64,000 nucleotides of DNA from Scalesia atractyloides (GCA_947069175.1 CAMTDV010000003.1:46401194-46465193), one strand, 5' to 3'. Positions 10,352-22,949 are shown, counted from the first letter of the stretch. The notes: generated from the letters alone by a model not told the origin. Numbers and translations: made by a program.

Positions 10352-11062
10352 TGTAGTGTTGGTAACCCAAACTCAAACCATAATAAATGAACATTCAGAT
10401 TTCGTCTATGTCTCGTGCATTTGTGTTGGTACTTATTTCTTTGTTATTTATTATTCTTTATTTCTTTTATGAATTAAAATAATAATAATAATCATTATAA
10501 AATTTTCCTATAATGGCCCTGATTGATTGTTCCAATTAATGGACAATTATAATAAACATAAATGCCAATTACCATCTATAATCCTCTACTCAATGGCAAA
10601 GATTTGACCACTTTTTTATTTATATTCTAAAACCCCAAACATTTCATAAACTCATCCAAGAACTCTACCCTCTTCTCATCACCGATTTCTTTTTTTTTTT
10701 TAATTCTGCCAAAACCACTCTCCCAATTGCAAGAAAAGCAAGTAGCATCATCTCATTCTTAGATCCATCTCTATCACAATACCCTTTCTCCAAATTAAAA
10801 TTGTAATATTTATTAAATGAAATGCCTAACTGTATCTTCTTTTTTTACACTATAAATAAAAACACTTTATCTAATGGATACTTTATATTTAGCGTGAATA
10901 TTAGTGATTTAATAACTTAAAAGAGTATACAACAAATTAATATTATAGATGTGAGTGTATGTTTGACACTATGTTAAAAATTGAAACTTATTATGTTTAT
11001 AGATGTGAGTGTATGTTTGACACTATGTTAAAAATTGAAACTTATTATGTTTTAGTAGCTGA
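10352..11062 (+). repeat. 3' LTR of element A, left piece
   Basis: From about 10440 it matches the window start, so the 5' LTR probably began roughly 90 bp before base 1. The exact left end is uncertain because it abuts the integrase deletion. Relative to the 5' copy it lacks about 650 bp after 10795 and has a 54-bp tandem duplication at about 10942-11051. It breaks off at 11060-11062, where the Helitron-like insert starts. Confidence 0.75.
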
Positions 11063-11801
11063 CTAGACTTTGACCCGCGCGCGTTACGTCGCAACCAACC
11101 AAATTGACGTATAGTCGATCAGATATACGAACTTCTGAACTGCTGAATTTTGCCACCGGGTGTTGCAGCGGAAACACGACGTGGTTTACATCCAAATAAT
11201 TCTTTTTAGTGTTAGATCTAAATATTAGCATGACTGGTACATGAAGAAACATATAGCATATTCAGTTGAAAATAATTAAAAAAACAAGCTACCTATTTAC
11301 AATATATAACATATTCAGTTGAAAAAAAATTGAAGTTAATAGTATTAGTTCTTGAGACCAGAGGAGTTAGCAAGGTTGAATCTACATATGGCAGAACTAA
11401 GAAGTCAGTTTACCGTATCCTTCCATCATCATTGGCTGCAGGTATGAAATTAAATATATTCAAATACTATCAATGGAAACAAAAAACATAAAACAATAAA
11501 GAAGGGCGTAGAGACAGAGATTAGAACCCAAAATTAAGAATTCAAAAAGATCAGTCTTGACCACTACAACAAAATAGTTAAAAACATGCAACATATGGAC
11601 TCAAATTGACATAAATTACATAAATCTGATACCATGAAATGAAAGAAAAGTTTGCATAAAGCCTAAAACTAAACATCCCAATTTGAGATGTTCATCAATC
11701 AAGAAATACCAAAATAGATAGTATTTCAAGATTAATAACCTTGTCATAAAAATCATGTACAAATATTGCAAAATTTATACGTTAGGAACTATTTAAAGGA
11801 T

Positions 11802-12963
11802 TGGAGGGGTATGGTCCCAAAAACCATGCGACTGCACAAGGGACCTTACCCTCAACAACAACATACTACAACAATAACCTTGCACGCAATGTACAACGGT
11901 GCACCATTCTTCAAGACCAGCAGGTTGCCTAACAACCTTGCGCGCAACGTGCAATGGTATATCAACCTTGATAAATGCAGGTCACACAGCAAGCCTTGCG
12001 CACTCAGCGCAACGGCAAGTTAGACCGACACATTCAGATCACACAACGAGCCTTGCGTACTCTGTGCAACAACAAGTTAGACCTGGAAATACAAGTCGCA
12101 CAACGAACCTTGTGTACTTGGCGCAACGACAAGTTAGACTTAGACGCGCAGGTCCCTTGACCCTGCGCGGATCAAACAACCCTCTAGCCGCGAAGCCTTA
12201 AAACATTGCACAAGTCCAAGACCAACATAAGAGCAACTCATAGTCTTGAGAACAAAAGGACTTAATCCCTACAACTCTGCGCTGGCCAGAAAGCACTGAC
12301 AGCCACGCAGAAGGGAAAAGCGCAAAGAGGTGTTGACTACATACAAGGGTACAAGTGGCAGAGCTGTGACCCAATGGTTGATCGGCAGGTTGTGTCAGAC
12401 TGCGTCGCATGAACAGTAATGCAGAGGCCAGACTGTACACCAACCACACTCATGCCAGCGACTGTCACACATTCTCCACTTTTGGCTGATGACAAGTCTG
12501 ACACCAGGGACAGCTGCCACGACACGTGACACCATCCGACAAAGCACACCTACTGCCAGAGATCATTAATGATCGATGCAGGGGACAAAACGGATATCCC
12601 TGGTCGTCTGGACCAGGCCCGAGGCCGCCCATCTCCTAAACCCACCTATCTTCGGTTATAAAATAAGGGTTACACCACAAGGTAAAACAACTACAATCAA
12701 TTACATTCACAATACTATTGCATGTTACTTTGAGCTTTCCTGCTTATCACTTGCAATACCAAATACTTATTCTCACGTTGGAGTGTGGTCATGGAGAAAC
12801 CCCCCTTCCTCTCGTGACGAGGCTAACAGCGTTTCTAGTTTTGCAGATTAGCCAAGAGTGAGATCACCTAGAAGAACGAACGAGGGACAACCCTTCATGC
12901 AGAAAAGCTAGGCTGTAACTAAGATAACTCCGGATACCTCTCGGTTCAACCAGTGTTTCTTTA
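11802..12963 (+). repeat. 5' LTR of element C (1162 bp)
   Basis: Near-identical to 20643-21992 apart from three fewer 60-bp minisatellite units. It contains a TATAAAATA box at about 12657 and ends before a TTGGCGC primer site. Confidence 0.9.
11965..12150. repeat. 60-bp minisatellite, 3 units, in 5' LTR of C
   Basis: Units contain CAACGAGCCTTGCG, GCGCAACGGCAAGTTAGACC and CAGGTCACAC in order. Three units are seen here and six in the 3' LTR. Confidence 0.85.
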
Positions 12964-12980
12964 TTGGCGCAATCCGCTTT
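12964..12980 (+). other. Primer-binding site of element C
   Basis: TTGGCGCAATCCGC follows the LTR end directly. TGGCGC-type sites are common in Tat/Athila-group elements. I do not name the primer tRNA. Confidence 0.5.
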
Positions 12981-13035
12981 TTACTCACTCTCACATCCGT
13001 TTCTTCGTTTCAATTTTCTCAAACCTCACTTTCAG

Positions 13036-14680
13036 ATGACTGATTTTCCATCAAACACACCACGAGGTCCTCGAGCTGAAGGCAAGAACCCAGTTCATGC
13101 CTCTCGACTTGACGGACAAGTGGAAGAAGTTTCTTCCGGGAATGCTGGTGCTCACCACGACTTCGGTCGTGTGAACATCCCGGTAACCCCCAGAGTTCAA
13201 ATGGAGACTCCATGCATACTAATCACTTCGGTTTTGCCTCTGGGTGAAACTCTGATGTCTTGGTACATCAAGTCTCAAACGGCTATGAATGTCGTCTACG
13301 CGCAACTCTGTGCGCAAACCAACACGCCCGCTGCACCGGTGCAGCCAACTACTCACGTGCATGCTTTACCTGCACCTCGAGTAATCAGCTACGACTCGCC
13401 GGCTGGAGCGAGCGTTCCATCACAACTCCGTACACGGGAGACGGAGTATTCTCAATCGCTGCCTAAACATGAGTCTCACACTCATAGACGAGTGTCCATC
13501 CACTCACGGTTGGGCCCGCGTCCTCTAGAGGGGCGGAACACCCAGCGTGAGGAGGATCGTACATATGGGGAGGGTGATAGCACAAGTGTGTTTCACCGGC
13601 TTCCAAAATACCATACTGCTTATAAGTTTGCGGCACGGGCTGTTTACAACCCGGAGGCGGAGTACAACTATAACCTGATCTACAGGCCGGCTGAAGCAGC
13701 CGAACACTCAAATTTCATCAAGGAGATCACGCTTGCACCACTGGAGCGTGCGAAACTTCCCTCCAACGGGGGAAAGTACAATGGGTTAGGGACCCAGATG
13801 ATCACCTGCGCTTATTCACGGGCGCAGGACTAATTGGAGGCTGGACGCTGCCATGTGGTATCACTTGTTTGTCTAGACCTTTACAGGCGCCGAGCCTATG
13901 GTTTGACAACTTACCCACGGGTAAGCTTGCATCATGGAACGACCTCAAAGACAAGTTCTTGACGCACTTCAGCCAATCAGCGTTACTTCAGAGGTTCCTC
14001 TGACGTCATGAACATCTAGCGGCGTGATGACGAAAGTCTCGAAGACTTCATCACCTGCTACAATAAAGAGGTTTTGGAGATAGAGGATGTGCACGAAGAC
14101 CTGATTTGTGCACAGTTAAGTATGTTGTCGGGAACTACTTGCCTCCCAAAAAGCTGGGAGAAAATAATGGCGGCAGCAAAGGTCTATACGCAGACGGAGC
14201 GTAACCTAAATAACAGCAGACCTCCCCTACCCCATTATCGTCCCCAAGACATGAGCAACAATTTTGGGAAGAAGAATAAAAAGAGTTGGAGGGAACCCAG
14301 CCAGAACCCTCACTACTCACCAGTCAACGCAGGCGCGACCATCAATAAGATTGCTACCCCGAGAGCAATCAAGTAGGATAATCGCGATCGTCAGTGGACA
14401 CCACTGACGAGAACACTGATGGAGGTGCTCAACGAAAGATCACCAATTTAAACAGCCACCGCCGATGCGTAGTAAAAAAGGTCAAGACCCCAACCTTTTC
14501 TGCGATTATCACAAAGATACGGGGCATACAACCGACAACTGCATCTCCTTGCGCATGGAGATCAAGAAGGCACTGAAACGTGGGAAGCTCATCCACTTAC
14601 TTCAAACGTGCGCAAGGAGGTGCGCCATACTCGAGGCGGAGAAGGCCCGAGTAACAAGAAGATGGAGGCATCTGTTCATA
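13036..14680 (+). pseudogene. Element C gag (broken)
   Basis: The likely start is the ATG at 13036 (MTDFPSNTPRGPRAEG). The frame is open to a TAA at 13831, giving a hydrophilic N-terminal part. The capsid-like retrotransposon gag stretch follows after a frame change at 13893-14000 (WFDNLPTGKLASWNDL, LKDKFLTHFSQ). A zinc-knuckle-like FCDYHKDTGHTTDNC lies at 14498-14542. Stops and frame changes separate the parts. Confidence 0.75.
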
Positions 14681-14769
14681 TGATCCAAGGTGGCCCGTCG
14701 CGCAAGCGCGACCATCAGAAGAGTTGCATGCCTCATTGGCGTAAGCAACAGGTCATCTTCCCTGTAGTT

Positions 14770-15283
14770 CCCGGGGGCCCACTAGAGGACCGTCCGGTCA
14801 TGATAACTGGCATCTTTGGCCATTATCGCACCGATTACATGTTCATAGACCCGGGAAGCTCTATGGACATCATATATAAACAATGCTTCCAACAGTTGGA
14901 CCCAGAAGACAAGGCGCTTGGAGCCGGTGGATTTCCCACTCACTGGTTTCTGCAATGAAGTCGTCTTTCCACTGGGCCAAATTTCTTTTCCAATTACTCT
15001 TTCCGATAGGCAACACTCGCGCACGGTCTCGGTCAATTTCATGGTCATGCCCGCGACTTCGCGCCATGACCTGTTGCTAGGCCGGCGCGCTCAAAGAGAG
15101 TTCATCATGATCACTTCCACTCCTCATGCTGCCTATGGTTTTCCAATAGAGACCGGGGTAGCCATCATGTATGCAAGGAAGGAAATCATGTCCATCGAAG
15201 AGGAACCACCAACAAAGCTACAGAAGTCATCATCTAATGGCGAACCAGAGAAGTGGGTACTAAACAACAAGTACCCGGAATAG
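14770..15283 (+). pseudogene. Element C aspartic protease region
   Basis: DRPVMITGIFG, then FIDPGSSMDIIY at about 14840-14875. The last is the active-site block of Tat-type retropepsins, with DPGSS in place of the common DTGSS. The downstream FMVMPATSRHDLLLGRR (about 15039-15090) and EFIMITSTPH fit the C-terminal half in another frame. A stop lies at 15281. Confidence 0.7.
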
Positions 15284-15469
15284 ACAGTGTTGTTAGGACC
15301 CCCTGACCCCCGTAGTCAAGGCGCGGTTAAAACAAATTTTGTTCCGCAATGTAGATATTTTCGCTTGGTCACCGGCGGATATGACAGGGGTACCGTGGGA
15401 AATCGCTGAGCATGCACTGCACACATTCCCTTCAATTTAGCTTATCGTTCAGAAAAAGCGCAACTTCAG

Positions 15470-15990
15470 TCTGGAAAGACTCGCGCACTGAACGAGCAAG
15501 TTTCAGACCTCCTCCAAGCCGGCATCATCAGAGAAGTATGCTATCAGACATGGATAGCCAACCCAGTCATGGTCCAAAAGCACAACGACAGTTGGCATGT
15601 GCATCGATTTCAAAGACCTTAGCAAAGCATGTCCCAAGGATTGCTACTCTTTACCTGAAATTGACAAAAAGGTGGACTCCCTCGCTTCATTTAGGTGGAA
15701 ATGCTTCCTTTATTGCTACAAAGGCTACCACAGATACAAATGAAGAAAGAGGACGAAGACAAAACCACATTCCACAATGACAAGGGGATCTTTTGTACAC
15801 AAAGATGTCCTTCGGATTACGCAACGTAGGACCACCTATCTGCGTTTAATGGACCATGTCTTCGGGGACAACATTGGCGAAACCGTAGAAGTGTACATTG
15901 ATGACCTTGTCATCATGAGCTCGGATGAGGAGAAGATGCTGAAAAACATCAGAAAACGTTTGCATCCTTGTGCAAGGCAAACCTGAAACT
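15470..15990 (+). pseudogene. Element C reverse transcriptase (broken)
   Basis: WVANPVMV-type and HVCIDFKDLSKACPK blocks are readable around 15560-15640 in shifting frames. The catalytic block VYIDDLVIMS is at 15892-15921. Several frame changes and at least one deletion between 15640 and 15830 destroy the palm region. Downstream, NPSKCSF-like and GFITRDS-like segments (15995-16060) belong to the thumb. Confidence 0.75.
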
Positions 15991-16099
15991 GAACCCCAGC
16001 AAGTGCTCGTTTGGAATGGAAGAAGGCAAAGTTTTGGGATTCATTACGCGTGACAGTTTCAAAGTCAATCCCGAGAAAGTGGAAGCGATTCAACGTATG

Positions 16100-16600
16100 C
16101 CTTCCCCCTAAACCATCAAAGATATGCAACGGTTTGCGAGGCGATTGGCTGCGTTGAACAGGTTCTTGGCCAACCACGCGATGAAGTCCTTCCCATTCAT
16201 CAGCTTTTTGCGGAATTGTGTAAAGAAAAACAAGTTTCAGTGGACTCCGAATGCGGAGAAGGCCTTCACACAAATGAAGGAGTGCTTGATTCTGCTGCCT
16301 ACGCTCACGGCACCGCAAAATAACGAGCCATTGATACTTTACCTTTCCGCATCAGATGTCGCTCTGGGCGTAGTTCTGCTAGTAGAGCGTGCAGGAGTCC
16401 AAACTCCGATCTACTACGTTAGCAAAATGTTAACTGACCCAGAGACGAGATATCCCATGATGGAAAAGCTTGCACCTAAGTGGGAAGGTCCCTACATTAT
16501 CCATGAAGTCCTATGAAAGGGTGCATATACCCTCAAACGTTTGGATGTCACAAACATTCCTAGGACCTGGAATGCGTAACAGCTACGGCGGTGCTACATG
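16100..16600 (+). pseudogene. RNase H fused to integrase C-terminus by deletion
   Basis: An open frame at 16124-16516 reads connection/RNase H (SASDVALGVVLLVE at about 16347, ETRYPMMEKLA ending about 16476) and then passes with no gap into PKWEGPYIIHEVL. The latter is the C-terminal GPY/F-type end of an integrase. The rest of RNase H and the whole integrase zinc and catalytic domains are missing. The motif KLA occurs on both sides of such a join in the family, which suggests deletion at a short repeat. Confidence 0.75.
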
Positions 16601-17380
16601 TAAATTAGCAAACCTATTATCTTATTATCTACTCTGTACATGGATCTTATGCCTTATTGTTAATAAAGACAAGGGATACATATTTTTCTAGATGTTTTGT
16701 TACAAATGTGCGAAACTACTTTGGATCTACGCGAAAAAAACCATGGTACACCATGACTCATGAACACAAATTCACTACCTACTGCATGCGCATGGGAAGG
16801 GATGTTCATACACGAGTTCATTACAAGTTTTATTCGCTACCTACACAAAGTCGTTCTCTTCACGCAAATATTGTAACTTGAAAGAAAAAAACATTCATTC
16901 ATTAAAGGAATATGTACAAACATGGGCAACGCGTAGTTACATTCAAGATACTTCAAAGATATTACAATCAGCATCCTACACTACTCTTCACTCCCTGCGA
17001 CCTCGGCTTCATCCGAAAATATATCTCTTAAGTGATCGACTAGTCATCATGTTGGAACGCCTCGCTCACCAAATCCATAACCGGGAGCTGAAGACGGTTA
17101 TACTCCCGCTTAGCCTGGGAGAAGGCGGCTTTGGTATCGACTCTACGAGTGTAAGCACGGTTGTTGTCCCATTGTACATCCAGTGCATGAGTGACATGAT
17201 GCGCACACTCAGCATAGCCCTGCGCATACCCATCATGGCGCGCAGTGACCATCAACTTGGCCACTACGTCGTCCAACTCCGCTGAATTAAGGATGGAGTT
17301 TGCGATTTGTAATACAACAACGGGATTAGAATCAAGACAAAGAGATCAAATAACAATGGAGTACTTAATTGACAACTCCA
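16601..17380. other. Non-coding spacer of element C
   Basis: No convincing coding sequence between the integrase remnant and the antisense ORF region. It is low in repeats. It may hold untranslated ends of both transcripts. Confidence 0.5.
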
Positions 17381-20096
17381 TGCTATTGCATCCACAACAT
17401 GTTGTTGGCCAGCAACTCCACTAGAGACTCGGAGATGGCGCGGGCGGCTTCAGAATCTTCAAGTTGTTTCTCACCCGCACCCACCTTGTTTTCCGCCGAT
17501 TGCAACCTCTCCTTATCCTCCAGGTGCCTGCGTTGTAATTCAGCCTTTTCCACCAAGGCTACATGGAGATCATCTTCGCGCCCTCCAGAGCGGCGCAAGC
17601 CTCGACCTGGTTATGCACAACAAGTTTAGTTTAACAATCTATTGATCATACAAAATAAATAAAGGGGCAAATTTTTACCTCCTTCTACCCACTACGCTCG
17701 CGGTGCGCCCTGGCCTCCGCGGCCGCAGCAGAAGTTGCCTCCTCTCCTTCCTCATGTACTCTACCTCTCCGTGCATCTGGGCCACCTCATCTCTTAAAGA
17801 TTTTTTCTCATTGTTATCCCTTTCACAAGCCTCCCTCCCACAGCTTGCGCTCCTTAGCAAGCGTGGCAGCGGAGCTTTCGGCCCTTTTCTTCCACCCCAG
17901 CACGGACCACTCCTCGGTCCGCTGGGCTTCGGCAAACCTTATCCCTCAACCTCCAGCTCAGATTTTTGCGCAGCCACTTGGGCTTGCTCTTCGACCGGAT
18001 CCGCTTGGGCAACCTCGAATTTGTCTTGCTCTTTGTGCATGCTCCGACATTCCCTTATGATCTTGTGTGTGATCAAGGCGGAGCTAGCTGCTGCCTGGAG
18101 GTACACGCGGTATGTTTATTGATGACCTTGTTCAGCACACGTGGACCTCTGTTGGGGGGAAAGCCCCCTTAAACCAATCACTGCACGTCGGCCAGTGAGA
18201 GAAGTCATCTCCCTTCTTCAGCTTCCACATAGGGGTGTGGATCTTTTCAACGTGGCCTTCATGATATGACTGGTAATAGAAATCACCTGGGGTTTCGTCC
18301 GAGCGGATTGGAGATCCTTCTGCGGATTGGCTTCTACCAGATCCCCCAGCCTTACCCCTAGGTGCCGGCTCGGCTGTATGAGCCCCCTGTGGAGCATCTT
18401 AAACCACCTCCTCATCGGCAACCATAACCGGAGGTTCCATCTCCTCAAAAACAACCCCAACTTCCTCCACCACTACCTCAGGCTCTACGACCTCAACCTC
18501 CACCTGCATTTCCGCCACCCCGGCAGTTGGCTCCCCACCCTGTGCGCTTGACGCCTGCGCTGTTTCAACCACAGGTGGGGGCATTGGAGTATCAATGGGT
18601 GCGTCCGGAGTGGTGGGAGCAACAAAAGCTGCCTTATTTCCCCCTGCAAGATAAAAAACAGTTAGACAAATACAACAAAAAGAGAGTGGTGTAAAACACA
18701 AGTCAAAAGATGTTTACCTAGGGAAAGTTTGGTGACGAGCGCGTCCAGATTACCACGCTTCCCTATAACCCTCCACACAGCCCTTTTAGAGGGCTACGCA
18801 GAGATATCACTCTTCAGAGCCCTCTTCCGCTTGAGGGGCTTCGAGCTGGACTCGACCTCCACCGGGTTGGGAGTCGGAATCACCACCGGCTCTAGCTTGG
18901 GTTTCCTAACACCTACAGGCGCAAGACCCTCCAAAGAGTCAGAGACTACTACATAGTCTTTCCAATGATCTTGCACAGTACACTTACCTTTGGGCGGGTC
19001 TGCCCTGGGTTGAGTCATCCTCTTCTCAGCCATCACACTAGGCCCCGCGGCCTTTTCTTTTTTGGATTTGGGCCAATGCCCAAGTCCTTTAAAGCGCTTG
19101 CACAACGACGCAACAAAATAAGTGATCTGTAAAAATGTAAACACTTAAAAATCTTGAAGACTTACCAGTCTCAGGCGCGGGGGCTGCCAAATCCTCATTA
19201 CTTGGGAGTTCAAAATTCCTAAGGATTTTCGCGTACCATGTGGGCTCCTCCGGGACAAGGGCAATGTTCTTAAAATGCCCCTGCTCCGTTGGAACGCTAC
19301 CACATACAACGCCACCCTTGCAAAGAAAGCGCACATAGTCAATCTGCACACAAGGAGAAATCAAGAAATAACAAAAGAAGACAAAGGTACTTACTTTTCT
19401 CTCCCTCCATATACACAGAACTCTCCCGACGGTTGGGTTTCCAAACTAAACTCATACCCGCCGCCACCAACGCCCTCTCAGGTAGTTGGACCGCCAGGAT
19501 CTCATTCAAGTCCTTATACCAGGACTCCCCACTGGTACAGGAGTGGTCTCAACAACAATATCCTCCATCCCCCGAAAGTGCATCCGGAGTGGAATAACTC
19601 CAGCCTTCACATAAATTTTTTTTTTTCTTATAATCATGGAAAGACTTGGGGGCGAGAGCAAAAGTTTCTTCGCCTGTATATGGTTTTGAAAAGAATAAAA
19701 CCCCATTGAGCAATGGAGTTGGTAAAAAATCCGAAACCGGTCGACGGTTAGGTTAACACCCATCGACCGGCAGAAAACCTCAAAATGTTTGATTCTCAAC
19801 ATCCCCATCGGATTTAGTTAGGAGATGTGGAATCGATAGAAGTTCAAAATCTCAATAAAAAAATTGGTTGCCGGTAACCGGAAGTTACCATCAGCAAAAG
19901 AATCAAAGAATAAAGTACTGTAACCCGCCGGAGCATCGGCAGCAGTATCACCCTCCGCCGGAAACCGGGCATCCCAGTCCCTAAGGAACCGGTAGCCGGA
20001 AACCAAGCATTGGAAACTGGCCTGGTTCCACTTCAAAGTCGGTAAGGAGGTCGAAGCCTCCGCTGAAGAAATGGTCTCAGGACCCGTTGTCGCCAT
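17380..20096 (-). pseudogene. Antisense ORF of element C ('putative gypsy-type transposase' family), broken
   Basis: On the minus strand from ATG 20096: MATTGPETISSAEASTSLPT, then a block ending FLRDWDARFPAEG and FADGNFRLPATNFF. A single TAA at about 19818 interrupts it, and in the same frame GMLRIKHFEVFCRSMG and FRIFYQLHCSMGFY follow. This resembles the domain known as 'transposase (putative) gypsy type', found antisense in Tat elements. Downstream come a Lys/Arg-rich part (18800-19100), an acidic Val/Glu-rich part (18400-18650) and a heptad-like charged part (17383-17930) that could be coiled coil, with introns or frame breaks between. Its real function is not known. Confidence 0.6.
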
Positions 20097-20642
20097 AGAT
20101 CAGAAAAGAGAAGAAGATTTGAAGACAAGAAAGCAAGAACGCAAGAACTCAAGAGGAAAATTTAGAGAACCTGAATTAAAAAGTTTGAAGGCGTGAACGA
20201 AACCCTATACGGTTTCCCCTAGTTATACTCATCGCATTTAATACAATGGGGAACTGTGAAGCACGCGGAGAATTAACAACCAATCTGCGCAGGACGCGTG
20301 GCAGGCAAGTGGCAACTGACAGTTGTCACGCGCGCGTGGCTGGCACTATCTCTACCAATTCATTAATGAAAGAGAGGCTGCACTGTTGACAGCATGCCAC
20401 AGCTGTCAAATGTCACCTCCATGGCACCCTTTTTCTCACCAACTCGCCAACAACATCAGTATGATGAAGATTCAAATTTCAAAGAACTCCTAATGAGTAA
20501 GGGTTTCCCTCACACAAAGGTTTTCTCCAACCCTTCTTGAATTTTTTCCGTCGAAATAAGCGTGCATACAAGAATTTCTATAGTCCAGCACTCCACCTAC
20601 TTGCCAACATGCGCATAGGAGCAGAACTAGACTAGGGGGACT

Positions 20643-21992
20643 TGGAGGGGTATGGTCCCAAAAACCCTACGCCTACGTAAGGGACCGTACCCTCAACAAC
20701 AACATACTACAAGAATGACCTTGCACGCAATGTGAAACGGTGCGCCATTCTTCAAGACCAATAGGTTGCCTAACAACCTTGCGTGCAACATGCAATGGTA
20801 TAACAACCTTAATACATGCAGGTCACACAGCGAGCCTTGCACACTCAGCGCAACGGCAAGTTAGACCAGCCCATGCAGGTCACACAACGAACCTTGCACA
20901 CTCAACGTAATAGCAAGTTAGACCAACCCATGCAGGTCACACAACGAACCTTGCGCACTTAGCGCAACGGCAAGTTAGACCGACAAATGCCGGTCATACA
21001 ACGAGCCTTGCTCACTCTGCGCAACAGCAAGTTAGACCGACACATGCAGGTCACACAACGAGACTTGAGCACTCTGCACAATGGCAAGTTAGACCTGGAA
21101 ATACCAGTCGCACAATGAACCTTGTGTACTTGGCGCAACGGCAAGTTAGACTTAGACATGCAGGTCCCTTGACCCTGCGCGGATCAAACAACCCTCTAGC
21201 CACGAAGCCTTAAAACCTTGGACAAGACCAAGACCAACATGAGAGCAACTCATAGTCTTGAGAACAAAAGGACTTAATCCCTACAACTCTACACTGGCCA
21301 GAAAGCACAGACAGCCACACGGAAGGGAAAAGCGCAAAGAGGTGTTGACTACATACAAGGGTACAAGTGGCAGAGCTATGACCCAATGGTTGCTCGGCAG
21401 GTTGTGTCAGACTGCGTCGCATGAACAGTAATGTAGAGGCCAGACTGTACACCAACCACACTCACGACAGCGACTATCACACATCCTCCACTTTCGGCTG
21501 ATGACAGGTTTGACACCAAGGATAGCTGCCACGACACGTGGCACCATACAACATCCGACAAAGCACACCTCCTGCCAGAGATCATTAATGATTGATGTAG
21601 AGGGACAAAACGGATATCCCTAGTCGTCTGGACCAGGCCCAAGGCCCATCAGCCCATCTCCTAAACCCACCTATCTTCGGCTATAAAATAAGGGTTACAC
21701 CACAAGGTAAAACATATTCAATCAATTACATTCACAATACTATTGCATGTTACTTTGAGCTTTCTTTCTTATCACTTGCAATACCAAATACCTATTCTTA
21801 TGCCAGAGTATGTCACGGAGAAAACCCACCCCCTTTCTCTCGTGACGAGGCTAACGGTGTTGCTAGTTTTGCAGATTATCCTAGAGTGAGATCACCCAGA
21901 AAAACATACGAGAGACGCCCCTTTTATGCAGAAATATTAGGCTGTAACTAAGATATCTCCGGATACCTCTCGGTTCAGTCGGTGTTTCTTCA
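20643..21992 (+). repeat. 3' LTR of element C (1350 bp)
   Basis: Starts after the purine-rich tract GACTAGGGGGAC, ends TTTCTTCA and has a TATAAAATA box at about 21682. It is longer than the 5' LTR by 188 bp, which is accounted for by three more minisatellite units. Confidence 0.9.
20818..21165. repeat. 60-bp minisatellite, 6 units, in 3' LTR of C
   Basis: Six units with CAGGTCACACAACGA, CTTGCGCACT and GCAACGGCAAGTTAGACC. The first and last units match the outer units of the 5' LTR, so the extra units are internal. Confidence 0.85.
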
Positions 21993-22091
21993 AGGACAAC
22001 TTAAATTAACAGAGATAGTATGTAACCAATATTAAATATGACAAACATATGCCAATGTAGAAATTACTAACTTGGTCAATTTTGGATTTGT

Positions 22092-22310
22092 TTACAATAC
22101 GCATCGCAGACCATCATCTGTGATCTTTGGGCATTTTATCTGGAGATTTCCATGAGAACGATTTGTCGACAGGACAAGAATATCATCAATTATTCTCTCA
22201 TTCAATGGTTGATCAATATTAAGATTTCTCCATAATAGATAATCGCTACAGATTGTATAACGCAGAGATTTACAAATACACTCCACCATAAGAAGATCTA
22301 CCGTTCCCAT
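22092..22310 (-). pseudogene. Captured F-box/LRR-type gene fragment
   Basis: An open minus-strand stretch reads VECICKSLRYTICSDYLLW, then IDQPLNERIIDDIL and CPKITDDGLRCVL. The pattern of a cysteine-containing F-box second helix followed by ITDDGL leucine-rich-repeat wording is that of plant F-box/LRR proteins. A possible 3' splice site (TTCTTAG) lies just upstream at about 22305-22315. It is only a fragment without a complete F-box, carried inside the Helitron-like insert. Confidence 0.5.
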
Positions 22311-22949
22311 CTAGCTAAGAACAAGAACAAAAGCATCATGAGGATCTCCCCAATAACATCAGGACAGGTAGCAAACTCATTTACAAACTCTCTACATTTC
22401 ATGGTAACAACGCTTTCACTTACAACATCATGAGGATCTCCCCCAATAACATTACTTACATTTTCGTGACAACATCTCTCCACATAATAAGTGGAAGAAA
22501 CCAAAAGACAACATACATTGGCAAGATATCAAGCTTCACTTGTGTGTTGTGGCTATGGGTACAACCATCTATGCACAACATACAACCCTAACTGCACAAA
22601 AATGTTACTTATTAGTAGTTACAAGCAATAAGTTAGTTATAAGAATATAACATGACATATCTTGGAGTGTTTGTACCTAATCTAGAACATTTATGACAAA
22701 GAGGTCGTGTGTTTGCCACTGAATATTCAAACGCTTATTTTGTGAGATATTAACCAACACTATTGATTCTATGCCTAATAAATAAGAGCTTAACTTATCT
22801 AAAAGCCTTACTCATTCAAGAAGTTACGTTAGTTGTTGTTTAAACGATGATGAATCCATGTTGTGTATAACTTATATTATATACTTCACCAAAATATATG
22901 TGAACTCAACAGTGTGACAAATTCGACTCCAATCATGGATCCCAACTTT

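Larger units (their letters stand above)
11802..21992 (+). mobile_element. Element C: Tat-type Gypsy retrotransposon with deleted integrase
   Basis: Two LTRs (11802-12963 and 20643-21992) begin TGGAGGGGTATGG and end TTTCTT(T/C)A. They are flanked by AGGAT (11797-11801) and AGGAC (21993-21997), a 5-bp duplication with one transition. Between them are a primer site, gag, protease, RT, an RNase H joined to the integrase C-terminus, and a minus-strand ORF region. An antisense ORF before the 3' LTR is typical of Tat/Ogre-lineage Gypsy elements. All frames are interrupted. Confidence 0.9.

Noticed and set aside
11052..11252. Minus-strand open frame at the end of the Helitron-like insert
   Set aside because: It crosses the junction between LTR A and the insert, so it cannot be an old gene.
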